NCBI GenBank assembly: GCA_014894395.1
Contig: JADBLO010000065.1
Coordinates: forward strand, 1-64,000
Length of the DNA: 64,000 bases
Direction: 5' to 3'
DNA from: Thermoplasmata archaeon
GTDB lineage: Archaea; Thermoplasmatota; E2; DHVEG-1
Below the pieces are notes generated by a model. It ran no database searches and had not been told where the DNA came from. It worked only from the letters and a program-made list of their open reading frames with translations. Each line of letters opens with the position of its first letter. Position 1 is the first letter of the stretch. Positions 46,407-56,890 of the stretch are shown piece by piece. Position numbers and translations under genes: made by a program.

Positions 46407-47411
46407 TTACATTGTTTTTGGCTCAAAAACCGTTTTATGTAACACAAGGTTACTGCAAAAGAACCAGAGCGGAGGAATCAACGCAACAAGGGCAATGTAG
46501 ATGTTCAATGAACATAACATAATGGGTGTTGTTGCGTACATGAAAATCACGGTGATTCCAATCGATTTCCTGATGCGAGATCGGTCAAAGGTTTTTATGG
46601 AATATAATTTGTAAATGGAAACAAAGATCAAAACCTCTAAAATCACCAGAAGCGCAATTTGCCAGAGCCAAAGGTCCCACGACCGCATGACAAACGGTGT
46701 GAAAGGTATGAAGATCAACAGCATGCGTCCAATTTCGATGAGATATCCAGTGGTTTTAAAGGAGAGCGGTAAGGCAATGACGCCGGCATGGATATTCGCA
46801 CCTAACCGGATAGCGATTGTATTTGCGCTTCCTTCTTTGTCATGATCGATGTCTTTTATCGTACCGTTAATCATATTCATAAAGAGGACTTGTAACCCGC
46901 CGATAAGTGCCACAATATATGCTAACCTGGTCGGGGTTCCAATCGTCGATGCACCAAATAAAATAAGGAAAAAAACAGCACCGGCTACAAACAGATCCAT
47001 CCCTGGGTATTTCTTGCTAGCGATATCGTAGACGGTCGCAATGAAATATGCGATCAGGAGGATAAGGATAAGAAAGATGTAACTTCCTAGTTCTGAAAAA
47101 AATACGAGAGAAAGAAGAAACGAACCAATCATACAGGACACTGCGAAGAAAGCAGCACGTTTTCTTGTGATACTCCCTCGCACTAAGGGTCGTGCGATGA
47201 GGTCTTTAGATAATTTATCGACCTTGATGTCGATGACATCATTGAGCACGAATCCGTACGAATGGGCAAAACAACCGATGATAAATAATATAACCAATTT
47301 TAAGGGTGTCAACGTATCCACATTCCACATGGCTAGCGCGCCAAGAACGGGAGCAACCCCTGTAAGTCCCATGTTGAAGAGACGGGTGATTTCTATATAA
47401 TCACGTATCAT
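46407..47411 (-). CDS. UbiA-family prenyltransferase
   Basis: NDVIDIKVDKLSKDLIARPLVRG; NGTIKDIDHDKEGSANTIAIRLG. Confidence 0.9.
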   Translation of the reverse strand: MIRDYIEITRLFNMGLTGVAPVLGALAMWNVDTLTPLKLVILFIIGCFAHSYGFVLNDVIDIKVDKLSKDLIARPLVRGSITRKRAAFFAVSCMIGSFLLSLVFFSELGSYIFLILILLIAYFIATVYDIASKKYPGMDLFVAGAVFFLILFGASTIGTPTRLAYIVALIGGLQVLFMNMINGTIKDIDHDKEGSANTIAIRLGANIHAGVIALPLSFKTTGYLIEIGRMLLIFIPFTPFVMRSWDLWLWQIALLVILEVLIFVSIYKLYSIKTFDRSRIRKSIGITVIFMYATTPIMLCSLNIYIALVALIPPLWFFCSNLVLHKTVFEPKTM

Positions 47412-47501
47412 TAGCTAAAAAGTAAAACAAGAGGCCCATAAAAAACCATCGGTTTGTAACCTATAGGTTTTTATAATCAATCTCCATTTTTTTCTTTCAG
47501 T

Positions 47502-48515
47502 ATGCTCGAAAAACTTCGCATGTTTGCTGATATCGGCAGAACACAAGGAATTACCACCACTGCATCTATTGCCATAGTCGGTGCATTGACCTCTACCGCA
47601 TCAGTCGAATGGTACCATATTGTGTATTTCACCATTCTAGCGATTATCTCTCATATGGCGCTGAACACCTACATCGCGTTAGGTGACATAGAACTTGATG
47701 CACACACCTATGTCCCCTCAAGAAACCCAGTCTCAACCGGTATGCTGTCAAAAAAAGAGGCGATGTTCTTTGTCTACGGAGGAACCCTCGTCTGCATCCT
47801 TCTCATCGCTGTTCTCCGCCTTCACCTTGATTCGCTCTCTGTTCTTATGAGCTTCCTGTGTTTCTTTCCTGCGTACGGCTTTCTTCTCTGGTACGGCTGG
47901 AAAGGAAAAAAAGTCGTCGTCTCCTATGATTTTTCATTCTCGATTTCCTATTCCTTTTTTGTCCTCTTTGGGGTGTTTGCTGTTGGTGGGTTACCAACGA
48001 TGTACACCTGGATTTTCATCGGGGTAGTCATCTTTGCAGCAACCGCGTTCGCCCAATGGGAAAATGGTCTTAAAGACGTTGATGCAGACCGCAGTGTCGG
48101 CGTAAGAAGCCTCGCGGTTGTCGCCCACGTAAAGAATAATGAAAAACTCCGTGGTACCCACCCCTATTTCCTCTATGGATGTACTTTAAAAGTGGGATTT
48201 CTCCTATTCAGTTTCATGGCGTGGTGGTACACGAATAATCTGTATTACCTCCTTTTCCTTATATTCTACGGAATCCCTTCCCAAATATTCATCATGTATC
48301 GATTTGTAACAAAACAAAGTCCAGTCGAGCATCGAAAAACAATTCTCCTTGATGTGACCTTTGCTGCGATCCTCGGTTACTCCACGATTATCGGAAAAAC
48401 AGATATCGTACCAATCGCCCTGTTGATTATCTATCTTATCGGGGGATATCTGATAGGTTCTTTGATTCAGTCAAACTGTGAATTTAAATTCGGAAGATTC
48501 CGAATCTCAACCTAA
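47502..48515 (+). CDS. UbiA-family prenyltransferase (second, diverged)
   Basis: NTYIALGDIELDAHTYVPSRNPVSTG; ENGLKDVDADRSVGVRSLAV. Confidence 0.82.
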   Translation: MLEKLRMFADIGRTQGITTTASIAIVGALTSTASVEWYHIVYFTILAIISHMALNTYIALGDIELDAHTYVPSRNPVSTGMLSKKEAMFFVYGGTLVCILLIAVLRLHLDSLSVLMSFLCFFPAYGFLLWYGWKGKKVVVSYDFSFSISYSFFVLFGVFAVGGLPTMYTWIFIGVVIFAATAFAQWENGLKDVDADRSVGVRSLAVVAHVKNNEKLRGTHPYFLYGCTLKVGFLLFSFMAWWYTNNLYYLLFLIFYGIPSQIFIMYRFVTKQSPVEHRKTILLDVTFAAILGYSTIIGKTDIVPIALLIIYLIGGYLIGSLIQSNCEFKFGRFRIST

Positions 48516-48528
48516 CGGGAGAACGCTA

Positions 48529-49932
48529 CTATTTGTTCTTCAAATACGTATCGATTGCCCGTGCCACTCGTTTCCCAGCACCCATGGCAAGAATGACGGT
48601 TGCAGCTCCAGTGGCAATATCTCCCCCTGCAAAGATACCGGGTACCGATGTTCGACCATCGTCATCAGCGATGATATTCCCGTGTTTCCCGATTTTTAGT
48701 TCTTTCATGGTCTGTGGGATTAAGGGATTTGGACTCTGACCAATTGCAACAAGCGCGGTATCAATAGGTATTTTTTCTTCAGAGCCTGGAATTGGCACCG
48801 GTCGTCTCCTCCCAGAATCATCAGGCTCGCCGAGCTGCATTTTTAGATATTCTACTTCTTTAAGGATTCCTTTCTCATCACCGATAAAACGGATTGGATT
48901 TGTTAACAATTTGAAAATGACCCCTTCTTGTTTTGCATGCTCGATTTCCTCCGCACGCGCCGGCATCTCTGCTTCTGTTCTGCGATACAGGATATAGGAT
49001 TTTTCTGCACCTAATCGTAAGGATGTGCGTGCGCAATCCATCGCAACATTCCCAGCGCCAAATGTAGCGACGATCCTGCCGATTTTCACGGGTGTGTCAT
49101 ACTCAGGGAACTTGTACGCCTTCATCATATTCACGCGAGTGAGAAACTCATTCGCTGAATACACACCGTCAAGGTTTTCACCAGGGATATTCAACCAGTT
49201 TGGAAGACCGGCACCGGTCCCAATAAACACCGCATCATATTCTTCCATCAATTCTTTTACATCAATGGTTTTTCCCACGACGACATCATAGTTGATAGCG
49301 ACACCTAAACTTTTTACATATTCGACTTCAGATTTGACGATTGCTTTCGGCAGACGGAACTCAGGGATCCCATACATCAACACGCCACCGGGATCATGTA
49401 ACGCCTCAAAGACGGTTACTGCATGCCCCATTCGTGCGAGATCACCAGCACAGGTTAATCCTGCTGGACCAGAGCCGACAACTGCGACAATCTTTCCAGT
49501 TGATTTTGGTTTCTTTGGAGGTTTTTTCCCTTTCTCCCGCTCATAGTCAGCAATAAATCGTTCGAGCCTTCCGATACCAACAGGTTCCCCGATCTTCTTG
49601 AGCGTACATTCCTCTTCACATTGGCTTTCATAGGGGCATACACGTCCTGAGATTGCCGGGAGATTGTTTTTCGCTTTGATGACCTCTGCTGCTTTGTCAA
49701 AATCACCTTGGGCAATACAAGTGATAAAACCAGGGATGTCGATTTCCACGGGGCATCCTTTCATGCAGGGTTTGTTTTTGCATTGTAAACAACGCTTTGC
49801 TTCCTCGATAGCAATCTCTTTTGTGTAACCATAGGGTACTTCTTTGAAATTCTTGATACGCTCCTGTGGTGGTTGCTCAGGCATTTCGTGTTTTGTTTTT
49901 CGCACGCTCATTGGGCACCCGCCAGTTTGCAC
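48529..49932 (-). CDS. gltA: NADPH-dependent glutamate synthase small-chain-like / NfnB-SudA-type oxidoreductase
   Basis: CLQCKNKPCMKGCPVEIDIPGFI, VVGSGPAGLTCAGDLARMGH, GIFAGGDIATGAATVILAMGAGKR. Confidence 0.93.
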   Translation of the reverse strand: MQTGGCPMSVRKTKHEMPEQPPQERIKNFKEVPYGYTKEIAIEEAKRCLQCKNKPCMKGCPVEIDIPGFITCIAQGDFDKAAEVIKAKNNLPAISGRVCPYESQCEEECTLKKIGEPVGIGRLERFIADYEREKGKKPPKKPKSTGKIVAVVGSGPAGLTCAGDLARMGHAVTVFEALHDPGGVLMYGIPEFRLPKAIVKSEVEYVKSLGVAINYDVVVGKTIDVKELMEEYDAVFIGTGAGLPNWLNIPGENLDGVYSANEFLTRVNMMKAYKFPEYDTPVKIGRIVATFGAGNVAMDCARTSLRLGAEKSYILYRRTEAEMPARAEEIEHAKQEGVIFKLLTNPIRFIGDEKGILKEVEYLKMQLGEPDDSGRRRPVPIPGSEEKIPIDTALVAIGQSPNPLIPQTMKELKIGKHGNIIADDDGRTSVPGIFAGGDIATGAATVILAMGAGKRVARAIDTYLKNK

Positions 49933-50729
49933 GCCTCTCCTTCCGCATGAATAAAACGGCGGTTCCGAAGCATCAAATTATCATAATCCACTTTATGCCC
50001 ATCGAACTCAGGACCATCAACACAGGCGAACTTTGTCTTACCATCGATCGAGACTCGACATCCACCGCACATCCCGGTGCCATCAACCATAATAGGGTTC
50101 AAACTCACCAGGGTTTTAATATCGTATTTTTTTGTGAGATTGGAGACCACTTTCATCATGATAATCGGACCGATTGCCATAACCATGTTGACATTCTGTG
50201 TATCGATTACTTTCTGTAAGACATCGCTGACAAAACCTTTGTGACCTTTCGATCCATCATCTGTTGCGATATAGAATTCGTCGCTATATGCTTCGATTTC
50301 TTTTTCTAAAAGAAGAAGGTCTTTGGTTTTAGCCCCAAGGATTGAAATTACATTGTTCCCTGATTCTTTCAACGCTTTCACGATCGGATATAAGGGGGCA
50401 ATACCAACCCCGCCACCGACGCAGACGACCGTACCGTATTTCTTAACTTCCGACGGCATGCCAAGGGGTCCTGCGAAATTTTCTAAGGAATCACCAACGT
50501 TAAGAGTACCGAGTTGTTTTGTGGTTTTTCCAACCTCAAGAAAAATAATAGTAATCGTTCCTTTTTTTGGATCAGAATCAGCAATCGTCAAAGGGATACG
50601 TTCCCCTCTTTCGTCAATACGAAGAATGATAAATTGACCGGGTTGTGCTTTCTTTGCAACCAGCGGTGCTTTGATCTTCATGAGTTTCACGGTATCTGAT
50701 AATACCTTTTTTTCGATGATTTCATACAT
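49908..50729 (-). CDS. Sulfide/dihydroorotate dehydrogenase-like FAD/NAD-binding protein (NfnA/SudB-type)
   Basis: PGQFIILRIDERGERIPLTIAD, GGGVGIAPLYPIVKAL, DGTGMCGGCRVSIDGKTKFACVDGPEFDGH; 25-nt overlap with the partner gene. Confidence 0.93.
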   Translation of the reverse strand: MYEIIEKKVLSDTVKLMKIKAPLVAKKAQPGQFIILRIDERGERIPLTIADSDPKKGTITIIFLEVGKTTKQLGTLNVGDSLENFAGPLGMPSEVKKYGTVVCVGGGVGIAPLYPIVKALKESGNNVISILGAKTKDLLLLEKEIEAYSDEFYIATDDGSKGHKGFVSDVLQKVIDTQNVNMVMAIGPIIMMKVVSNLTKKYDIKTLVSLNPIMVDGTGMCGGCRVSIDGKTKFACVDGPEFDGHKVDYDNLMLRNRRFIHAEGEACKLAGAQ

Positions 50730-50819
50730 ACAAACACATCAGAGAATAAATCCTGGTAACCGGTATTTTACATTCGTCTTTAATAGTTTATGATATTCTT
50801 TCTCCACCTGAGCAGATTT

Positions 50820-51077
50820 TTACAAAAGATTAATACGGATTTTCATGAACTCTTCCTGGATATCTACTTTTCGCGGATAATTGCTAAAAAATCCTTCGAA
50901 AAAGATTTTGATGAATCTCGCTGACTCAGAGACAGCAAGAACCAAGGTGAAATTTTTCTTGGAATCTTGCTTGAGGGTATACCAGTTTGTTTTCTCCATA
51001 TATTTTAAGATGTGCTCTGGCTCATGGATGCCTTTATCACTATATTCCTTTCTATGAAAATCACCAATTTTCCACAC
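50820..51077 (-). CDS. Hypothetical small protein
   Basis: ORF directly downstream of, and co-oriented with, the 51126-54194 gene. Confidence 0.5.
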   Translation of the reverse strand: MWKIGDFHRKEYSDKGIHEPEHILKYMEKTNWYTLKQDSKKNFTLVLAVSESARFIKIFFEGFFSNYPRKVDIQEEFMKIRINLL

Positions 51078-51125
51078 GTCATCCCAGAATTTCTTGGAGC
51101 CTTCACCGATCTCGATAAAATTTAC

Positions 51126-54100
51126 TTAGATGTTCCCTGGTTTTAAAATTATCGCATGACCTGATCGACCATTTAGTTTCACATGCAGCGGTGCTGAGAG
51201 ATGCACGTGGTCCACATACTTCATTTTTTTTGTTACACGCTGTTTCTCCAGCCACTCACAATCAATAAAGCAAGACTCTGAGTGTAATGGAATATCAATG
51301 TACCCAATTCCGTGACTGATCATGTTCTGGAAGAAATGTGTCCCCTGTGATGGTTTGATATTGAAATTTTCAAGGGCGGTCTCTATGATGACTCGTACTC
51401 CAGAAATTTGTCCCCAGCGAACTGGAATCCCAAGCCATCGATCCTGGGTTCCCCACCTCCCAGGTCCCATGAGAAGGTACGGGGATGCAGCTGCCATTAG
51501 CGTTTTGTTAATGATGCCAATTTCTTCAGCAATTTCGACGGTTTTTGAGGTATCAAAACGATCTGAGGGAACATACACAATATCTTGAATCGTATGAATC
51601 AATCCGTTGCCTAATGCTTGATCTGAGCGGATGAAGATTTGCTTCTTTGCGATTTTGTTATCCCATCCGATATCAAGCTGCTCCGTTGAGACGACAAACG
51701 GGCGAATCTGTAGGATAGCAAATGTCGGGGATGTGCGTTTTTCTGGATCAATATTCACCGCGAATTCAAACTCTACGGGGCACCCCATGCCTTTCTGACC
51801 AAGGAGCAAAAGATCTTTGAGCAGGGGTGCGAGAGGGAATGCATCATATTTGAGTACTCCTGCAAACGTGATTAACGGTAGCCCTGTCTCGGAAAGACCA
51901 TCCCGAACAACCCCATCGTTTCGATCATAACTACTCGCTACGAAGTCAAGGGAGCCATCGTTCCTGATATCGGTTGTTTGCAGTTTAATTATAGGACTGT
52001 CATGTGGTTCAGAAAGATGGAAATCCTTGTTGTGAGTGTGTAAGACATATAGTTCTCGTTGTGTATGCTCAAGGACCAGTTCCGGTGATGAAAAATCAGG
52101 ATTTATCTCAGGATACCGTGGACAAAACCGGAAGACCTTTTCTCCACCAACCACCGCTTTTCCAAGGCCGACCGCGATGTTTACGATTCCCTCCTCTGGA
52201 GTCTGATGAGCGATTGGATAGAAATTATAGGATTTCGCGACACCAGAAAAAGTAGGGTAAAACCTACCACTAAATTCACTCCCTGCAAGCTCTTGAATGA
52301 TGACAGCCATTTTTTCTTCTTCGATTTTCAGTGAGAGTGATTCCGCGTATGCTTTTGGTTCTCTGTAAAACACAGATGCATATACAAGTTTAATCCCCTG
52401 ACACAGTTGATTTAACCGATCGTCATCATCTTCATGATTATTCGGCAACAAATATGTTGAGTACATGCCAGCAAACGGATGATTCTGATAATCCTCAAGA
52501 AGGCTTGATGATCGCACCGCGAGCGGGGTTCGGAAATGTTGTAAAATCACTTTTAATTTTTGTTTCAACTCACCACAAATATCACATTCAAGGAACGCAT
52601 GGGCGATGTCGGAATCCGTAAGTTTTTCGTTTTTGAAAAAACGATGGAGATTATGATCTGAGACAAAGCGATCAAACTCAAGTGTGCCGATGACCACCGT
52701 ATTTGGTACTTTAATCCTGATGTTTTTATATTTATCTTCGAGTTTATAATGTGTCAGAAGCGATCGCATGAACGCAAGCCCTCGACCTTTTCCACCCAGC
52801 GAATCACCCCGTAATCGTGTAAAGGAGGAGTCAAATTCAAATGTCTGCTCATCAAAATCGGTAATGATCCCACGTTGCTTACTTTTCCGCGCCTCATTAA
52901 AGACCGAAATAAGATATTCCCGTACTGCGTTTAGGTCAGAAAAATCAGACACTTTTTTCGGACGTAATTCCTTGGCAAGATCAAATTCACAGCGAGCCAT
53001 CAGCCAGTTTGAGAAATGGTTTCGCTCTGAATGATGCAGGATCGACTCCAATGGTATTCGTTGGAGTGCTTCTTCAAACTCCCGCATGTTTGATGCCCGG
53101 GCGATCTCCGTGGTTTGCACATGCATCCCCTCCGGACCTGGGTACCCAGCCTTCTTTTTTTGTAATTTTGGATCCTTCGGCAACAAGAACTGGAAATCAC
53201 CAAACCCAAGACTATTAACTAGGAAATGTTGGAAGTCTTGCACCAGTGTTGGAGATTTCTTATGTAAAAAATATGCATCTAATACCTCAGCTTTCTCCCG
53301 GTTTACAAGATCGGTAGACTGCATCATGATTGGCAGATGAACCGAATCCTTCCGAATCACCCGCACAAACTCAAAGCCTGCTGTTGGATTAGCAGTACCA
53401 TCCTTTTTAAATGAGACATCTGAGAGTATCCCAAGAATATAATCTTTGTATTTTCTATAATAATATATTGCTTCTTCGAATGTTTCTGCGAGCAGAATTT
53501 TCGGTCGTGCCCGTCGACGTAGCTGTCGTTGCATTTCATTTAAATCCTCAGAAAGAGATCGCCGTGTCTGCTGTACCACTTCAGTATATAGGATTGGGAG
53601 AAACATTGAGTAATGATAGATAGAATCTTCTACCATGATCACAACACGAACATTCCCATTGACTGTGTCGTATCGAACATTCATGCTATCCTCTACATAC
53701 TTGATAATTGCGAGAAAGAGCGTTGGATCTCCAGTCCAAGCAAAGATTTTATCAACGCCTTCTTTGACATCTTCGCGATCCTGGAACTGGTTGATATCGG
53801 CACGATCAGTTGCAAGTAAGACAATCGGCAGATCAGGGTAAAGTTTCTTGATTTTTTTTCCGAACTCAAATGGGTCCATCCCGATATTTTTTGCCATGGT
53901 GATAATCAAGTCATACCGATGTTCCTTAATTTTCTGTAGCGCATTCTCTCCTGAAAACACACGCGTCACTCGAGGTGGTTGGCTGAGCAGGAGATGCTGA
54001 TACTGACCGATGACGAGTTCTGCGATTAATCCTTCTTCCTCGATTGTAAATGCATCATATAAACTAGAGACAATAAGAATGTCTTTAACTCTGTAGGGCA

Positions 54101-54194
54101 TGAGGGCATGGTAGATTTGAGTACCAAGATCATAGGTTCCTTCAAAATCATCTTGGATTCGTGAACTCCGAAAACCTGCCTCTTCTACTTTCAT
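51126..54194 (-). CDS. PEP/pyruvate-binding-domain (PPDK N-terminal-like) protein with N-terminal receiver-like domains, 1022 aa
   Basis: SLGGKGRGLAFMRSLL, AVRSSSLLEDYQNHPFAGMYSTYLLPN, LLMGPGRWGTQDRWLGIPV; N-terminus with receiver-like segments. Confidence 0.85.
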   Translation of the reverse strand: MKVEEAGFRSSRIQDDFEGTYDLGTQIYHALMPYRVKDILIVSSLYDAFTIEEEGLIAELVIGQYQHLLLSQPPRVTRVFSGENALQKIKEHRYDLIITMAKNIGMDPFEFGKKIKKLYPDLPIVLLATDRADINQFQDREDVKEGVDKIFAWTGDPTLFLAIIKYVEDSMNVRYDTVNGNVRVVIMVEDSIYHYSMFLPILYTEVVQQTRRSLSEDLNEMQRQLRRRARPKILLAETFEEAIYYYRKYKDYILGILSDVSFKKDGTANPTAGFEFVRVIRKDSVHLPIMMQSTDLVNREKAEVLDAYFLHKKSPTLVQDFQHFLVNSLGFGDFQFLLPKDPKLQKKKAGYPGPEGMHVQTTEIARASNMREFEEALQRIPLESILHHSERNHFSNWLMARCEFDLAKELRPKKVSDFSDLNAVREYLISVFNEARKSKQRGIITDFDEQTFEFDSSFTRLRGDSLGGKGRGLAFMRSLLTHYKLEDKYKNIRIKVPNTVVIGTLEFDRFVSDHNLHRFFKNEKLTDSDIAHAFLECDICGELKQKLKVILQHFRTPLAVRSSSLLEDYQNHPFAGMYSTYLLPNNHEDDDDRLNQLCQGIKLVYASVFYREPKAYAESLSLKIEEEKMAVIIQELAGSEFSGRFYPTFSGVAKSYNFYPIAHQTPEEGIVNIAVGLGKAVVGGEKVFRFCPRYPEINPDFSSPELVLEHTQRELYVLHTHNKDFHLSEPHDSPIIKLQTTDIRNDGSLDFVASSYDRNDGVVRDGLSETGLPLITFAGVLKYDAFPLAPLLKDLLLLGQKGMGCPVEFEFAVNIDPEKRTSPTFAILQIRPFVVSTEQLDIGWDNKIAKKQIFIRSDQALGNGLIHTIQDIVYVPSDRFDTSKTVEIAEEIGIINKTLMAAASPYLLMGPGRWGTQDRWLGIPVRWGQISGVRVIIETALENFNIKPSQGTHFFQNMISHGIGYIDIPLHSESCFIDCEWLEKQRVTKKMKYVDHVHLSAPLHVKLNGRSGHAIILKPGNI

Positions 54195-54427
54195 GCCATC
54201 ACATCATCAAGATATAATCCCTACAATCAAACAGCTGACACTATTAGAATTTTTTTGTGGAAATTTGTAAGGACGTATCATTAAATAAAATTTTTTCATG
54301 ACACACAAAAACGAATCTGTTTGCCTGTGAGATGTTTTTAAATAATCCATACGAAATACCTAATATGGGACGATGAGATGCAAAAGACTCAGCGCGAAGT
54401 TGATGGATTTGAAGTAGAGGACTCTCA

Positions 54428-54868
54428 ATGAGTGATGAGCGTGATGAGCAGAATAAAAAGGAAGATACAAAAGAGAGTTCTCCTGAACAATCATCCGCTA
54501 CTGACGGTTCCTCTTCCGACCGTCTCGGAACAACACAGAAAGCGGTCTGTCAACAAATCATAAAATCGGTATGGACCCATGAACCCTGGTTATTTTTCAA
54601 GGTCGTCGTAAAAAGCAACGAAGAGATGGGTGATTACATCGCCCTCCATGGTTTGGTTCCTCAAAATGAGTTTCCGCTTCATTTACGATATAAAATACCA
54701 GAGAACGAGATATGGATTAGAGAAAACGTCTATACCGATCCTGAACGAAGAAAAAGTATTCTTGCTCATGAGTACGCTGAACTTGATTTGATGATTTCCC
54801 ATGCGATAAGTTACAAAGAAGCCCATGAACATGCAGAATTCTTTGAACATCTCTTTTATCACGATTAA
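54428..54868 (+). CDS. Hypothetical protein with HEYAE...AHEHAEFFE signature
   Basis: Acidic disordered N-terminus followed by a His/Glu-rich conserved-looking C-terminus. Confidence 0.55.
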   Translation: MSDERDEQNKKEDTKESSPEQSSATDGSSSDRLGTTQKAVCQQIIKSVWTHEPWLFFKVVVKSNEEMGDYIALHGLVPQNEFPLHLRYKIPENEIWIRENVYTDPERRKSILAHEYAELDLMISHAISYKEAHEHAEFFEHLFYHD

Positions 54869-54958
54869 AACAAGCAAGATCAAAGCATTCTTGAAGAATT
54901 AAAGTACATATCGAAATCCACATAAAAAATTAAGCGCACATCGAATGGATAGGATGGA

Positions 54959-55408
54959 TTAAATTAAGAAATAATGCGGACATAATTCCATGGTTTCTAT
55001 CCACATTCCAACTTCTACTTTTTCAACATATGGCATTTCTAAAATTGTATCTCTAAGTCTGCAGAGATGAGGAAAATCTTTCACGACACTAATGGCTATT
55101 ACATCATGACTACCGACTAATTTTGAAGCAACTATAACACTTGGTAATTGGATAATTTTTTCAAGAACTTGAGGAGAATACGCAGGTTTTACATTGATCC
55201 CAAACCGTGCAATAAAGGAATAACCAATCCTCGATGGATCAATAACGACGGTGGAATTAATGATCACTCCTTCTTTTTTTAATCGCTCAAAACGATTACT
55301 GATAGTATCAGGAGATATTTTCAATAATCTCGCAATCTCACGAAAAGAAGTTCGCGCATCTTTTTTGAGCGCTTCTATAATGGCAATATCAATTTTATCT
55401 ACATCCAT
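54959..55408 (-). CDS. Lrp/AsnC-family transcriptional regulator
   Basis: IDIAIIEALKKDARTSFREIARLLKISPDTISNRFERLKKEGVI. Confidence 0.93.
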   Translation of the reverse strand: MDVDKIDIAIIEALKKDARTSFREIARLLKISPDTISNRFERLKKEGVIINSTVVIDPSRIGYSFIARFGINVKPAYSPQVLEKIIQLPSVIVASKLVGSHDVIAISVVKDFPHLCRLRDTILEMPYVEKVEVGMWIETMELCPHYFLI

Positions 55409-55417
55409 AGTTGGCTC

Positions 55418-55912
55418 CTAATCAAGTTCAAAATTCTTGGGGCACAAAAGAGGTTTATCGACTAAAATATCAACGTCGACATTTTTTACCTGTTGGAAAT
55501 CGCCTATTGTACTCTTCGTCATCCCTATTTTTTCGATGTCGTCTAGTATCGCAATCGCTTCGATATCATAGCGTCCAATTGCTCGTGTCACTACGCACAT
55601 CCCAGATATTCGTTTTACCATGTTGAGAACCTGACCGGAATAAGGATGTGTTACTTGTATCCCAATGAAAACCAAGTGTTTTTTTTCGAGTTGTTTCGGA
55701 TCAATTACAATGGTTGTACCACGGATGATTCCTTTTTTCTTCATTGCATTAAAACGATTTTTAATGGTATCTGTAGAAACTCCGCATTGTTTAGCAATCT
55801 CTTTAAAGGATTTTCTAGCATCTCCTTGAAGTAGTCTCAATATTTGAATATCAATTGTATCAATTTTATTTTCCGACATATGATGATCAATATACGATGG
55901 TATTTCAAACAT
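55418..55912 (-). CDS. Lrp/AsnC-family transcriptional regulator
   Basis: IDIQILRLLQGDARKSFKEIAKQCGVSTDTIKNRFNAMKKKGII. Confidence 0.93.
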   Translation of the reverse strand: MFEIPSYIDHHMSENKIDTIDIQILRLLQGDARKSFKEIAKQCGVSTDTIKNRFNAMKKKGIIRGTTIVIDPKQLEKKHLVFIGIQVTHPYSGQVLNMVKRISGMCVVTRAIGRYDIEAIAILDDIEKIGMTKSTIGDFQQVKNVDVDILVDKPLLCPKNFELD

Positions 55913-56091
55913 TGTATGAATTTTTTCTATAATATTCTTTTGTTTGTCAGTTGTACTTCTAAATTTTCAGTATTTTTACTTCATAAATACCTATTTTGTC
56001 CAATTTATAATATAAATTACGGACATTATAGTAAAATTTATAAAGAAAATAACACTCATGTCGACCATATTTTGAAAAGAGGTCGATAAAA

Positions 56092-56370
56092 ATGGCAATG
56101 GCATACGTACTCATCAAAACATCCCCCGGACATGCTCGTGATGTGTATTATAGATCAAATTATCTTGACGAGATTTGTGAAGCTCATCCACTTGTTGGTG
56201 AATATGATTTGATTTTTAAGGTCAAAGCTGATAATTCTGAAACCATCGGTTACATTATCGAGGATAAGATCAAAAAATTGGACGATATCATCTCAACAGA
56301 AACTCTCCCAGTTACCGATTTTATCAATAACGGAAAAAAGCTTAGAAAAACAATCATCAAACGAATTTAA
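56092..56370 (+). CDS. Stand-alone Lrp/AsnC ligand-binding (RAM) domain protein
   Basis: MAMAYVLIKTSPGHARDVYYRSNYLDEICEAHPLVGEYDLIFKVKADNSETIGYIIEDKIKKLDDI; no HTH. Confidence 0.85.
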   Translation: MAMAYVLIKTSPGHARDVYYRSNYLDEICEAHPLVGEYDLIFKVKADNSETIGYIIEDKIKKLDDIISTETLPVTDFINNGKKLRKTIIKRI

Positions 56371-56393
56371 CTATGATACATCAGGTTGAATAA

Positions 56394-56882
56394 ATGACTA
56401 TCAAAATATTTGTCACCGGTGGAACATTTGACAAAGAATACGATGAAATAGAAGGAAAACTCTTTTTCCGTGATACACACCTTCCTGAGATGCTGAAACT
56501 CGGCCACTGTCGACTTGACATAGATCTACGAACGTTGATGATGATTGATAGCATGAGTATGAACGATCAAGATAGAATCATTATTGTCGAGAATTGTAAA
56601 AATGCAGAGGAGGACAAAATAGTCATCACTCATGGGACAGACACCATGGCTGAAACTGCAAAACAATTAGGCGAAGCAATCAAAGATAAAACCATTGTTC
56701 TCACCGGGGCAATGGTTCCCTATCGATTCGGCAGTTCTGACGGATTATTCAATCTCGGAAGCGCGCTTGCCTTTGTTCAAACTCTACCACCCGGAGTATA
56801 CGTTTCTATGAATGGACGATATTTTACCTGGGATAATGTTATAAAAAATAAACGTCTAGGTGAATTTGAAGAAATACAATGA
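56394..56882 (+). CDS. Short asparaginase N-terminal-domain protein
   Basis: FVTGGTFDKEYDE and ITHGTDTMAETAKQL; only ~162 aa. Confidence 0.87.
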   Translation: MTIKIFVTGGTFDKEYDEIEGKLFFRDTHLPEMLKLGHCRLDIDLRTLMMIDSMSMNDQDRIIIVENCKNAEEDKIVITHGTDTMAETAKQLGEAIKDKTIVLTGAMVPYRFGSSDGLFNLGSALAFVQTLPPGVYVSMNGRYFTWDNVIKNKRLGEFEEIQ

Positions 56883-56890
56883 ACTTGCTT

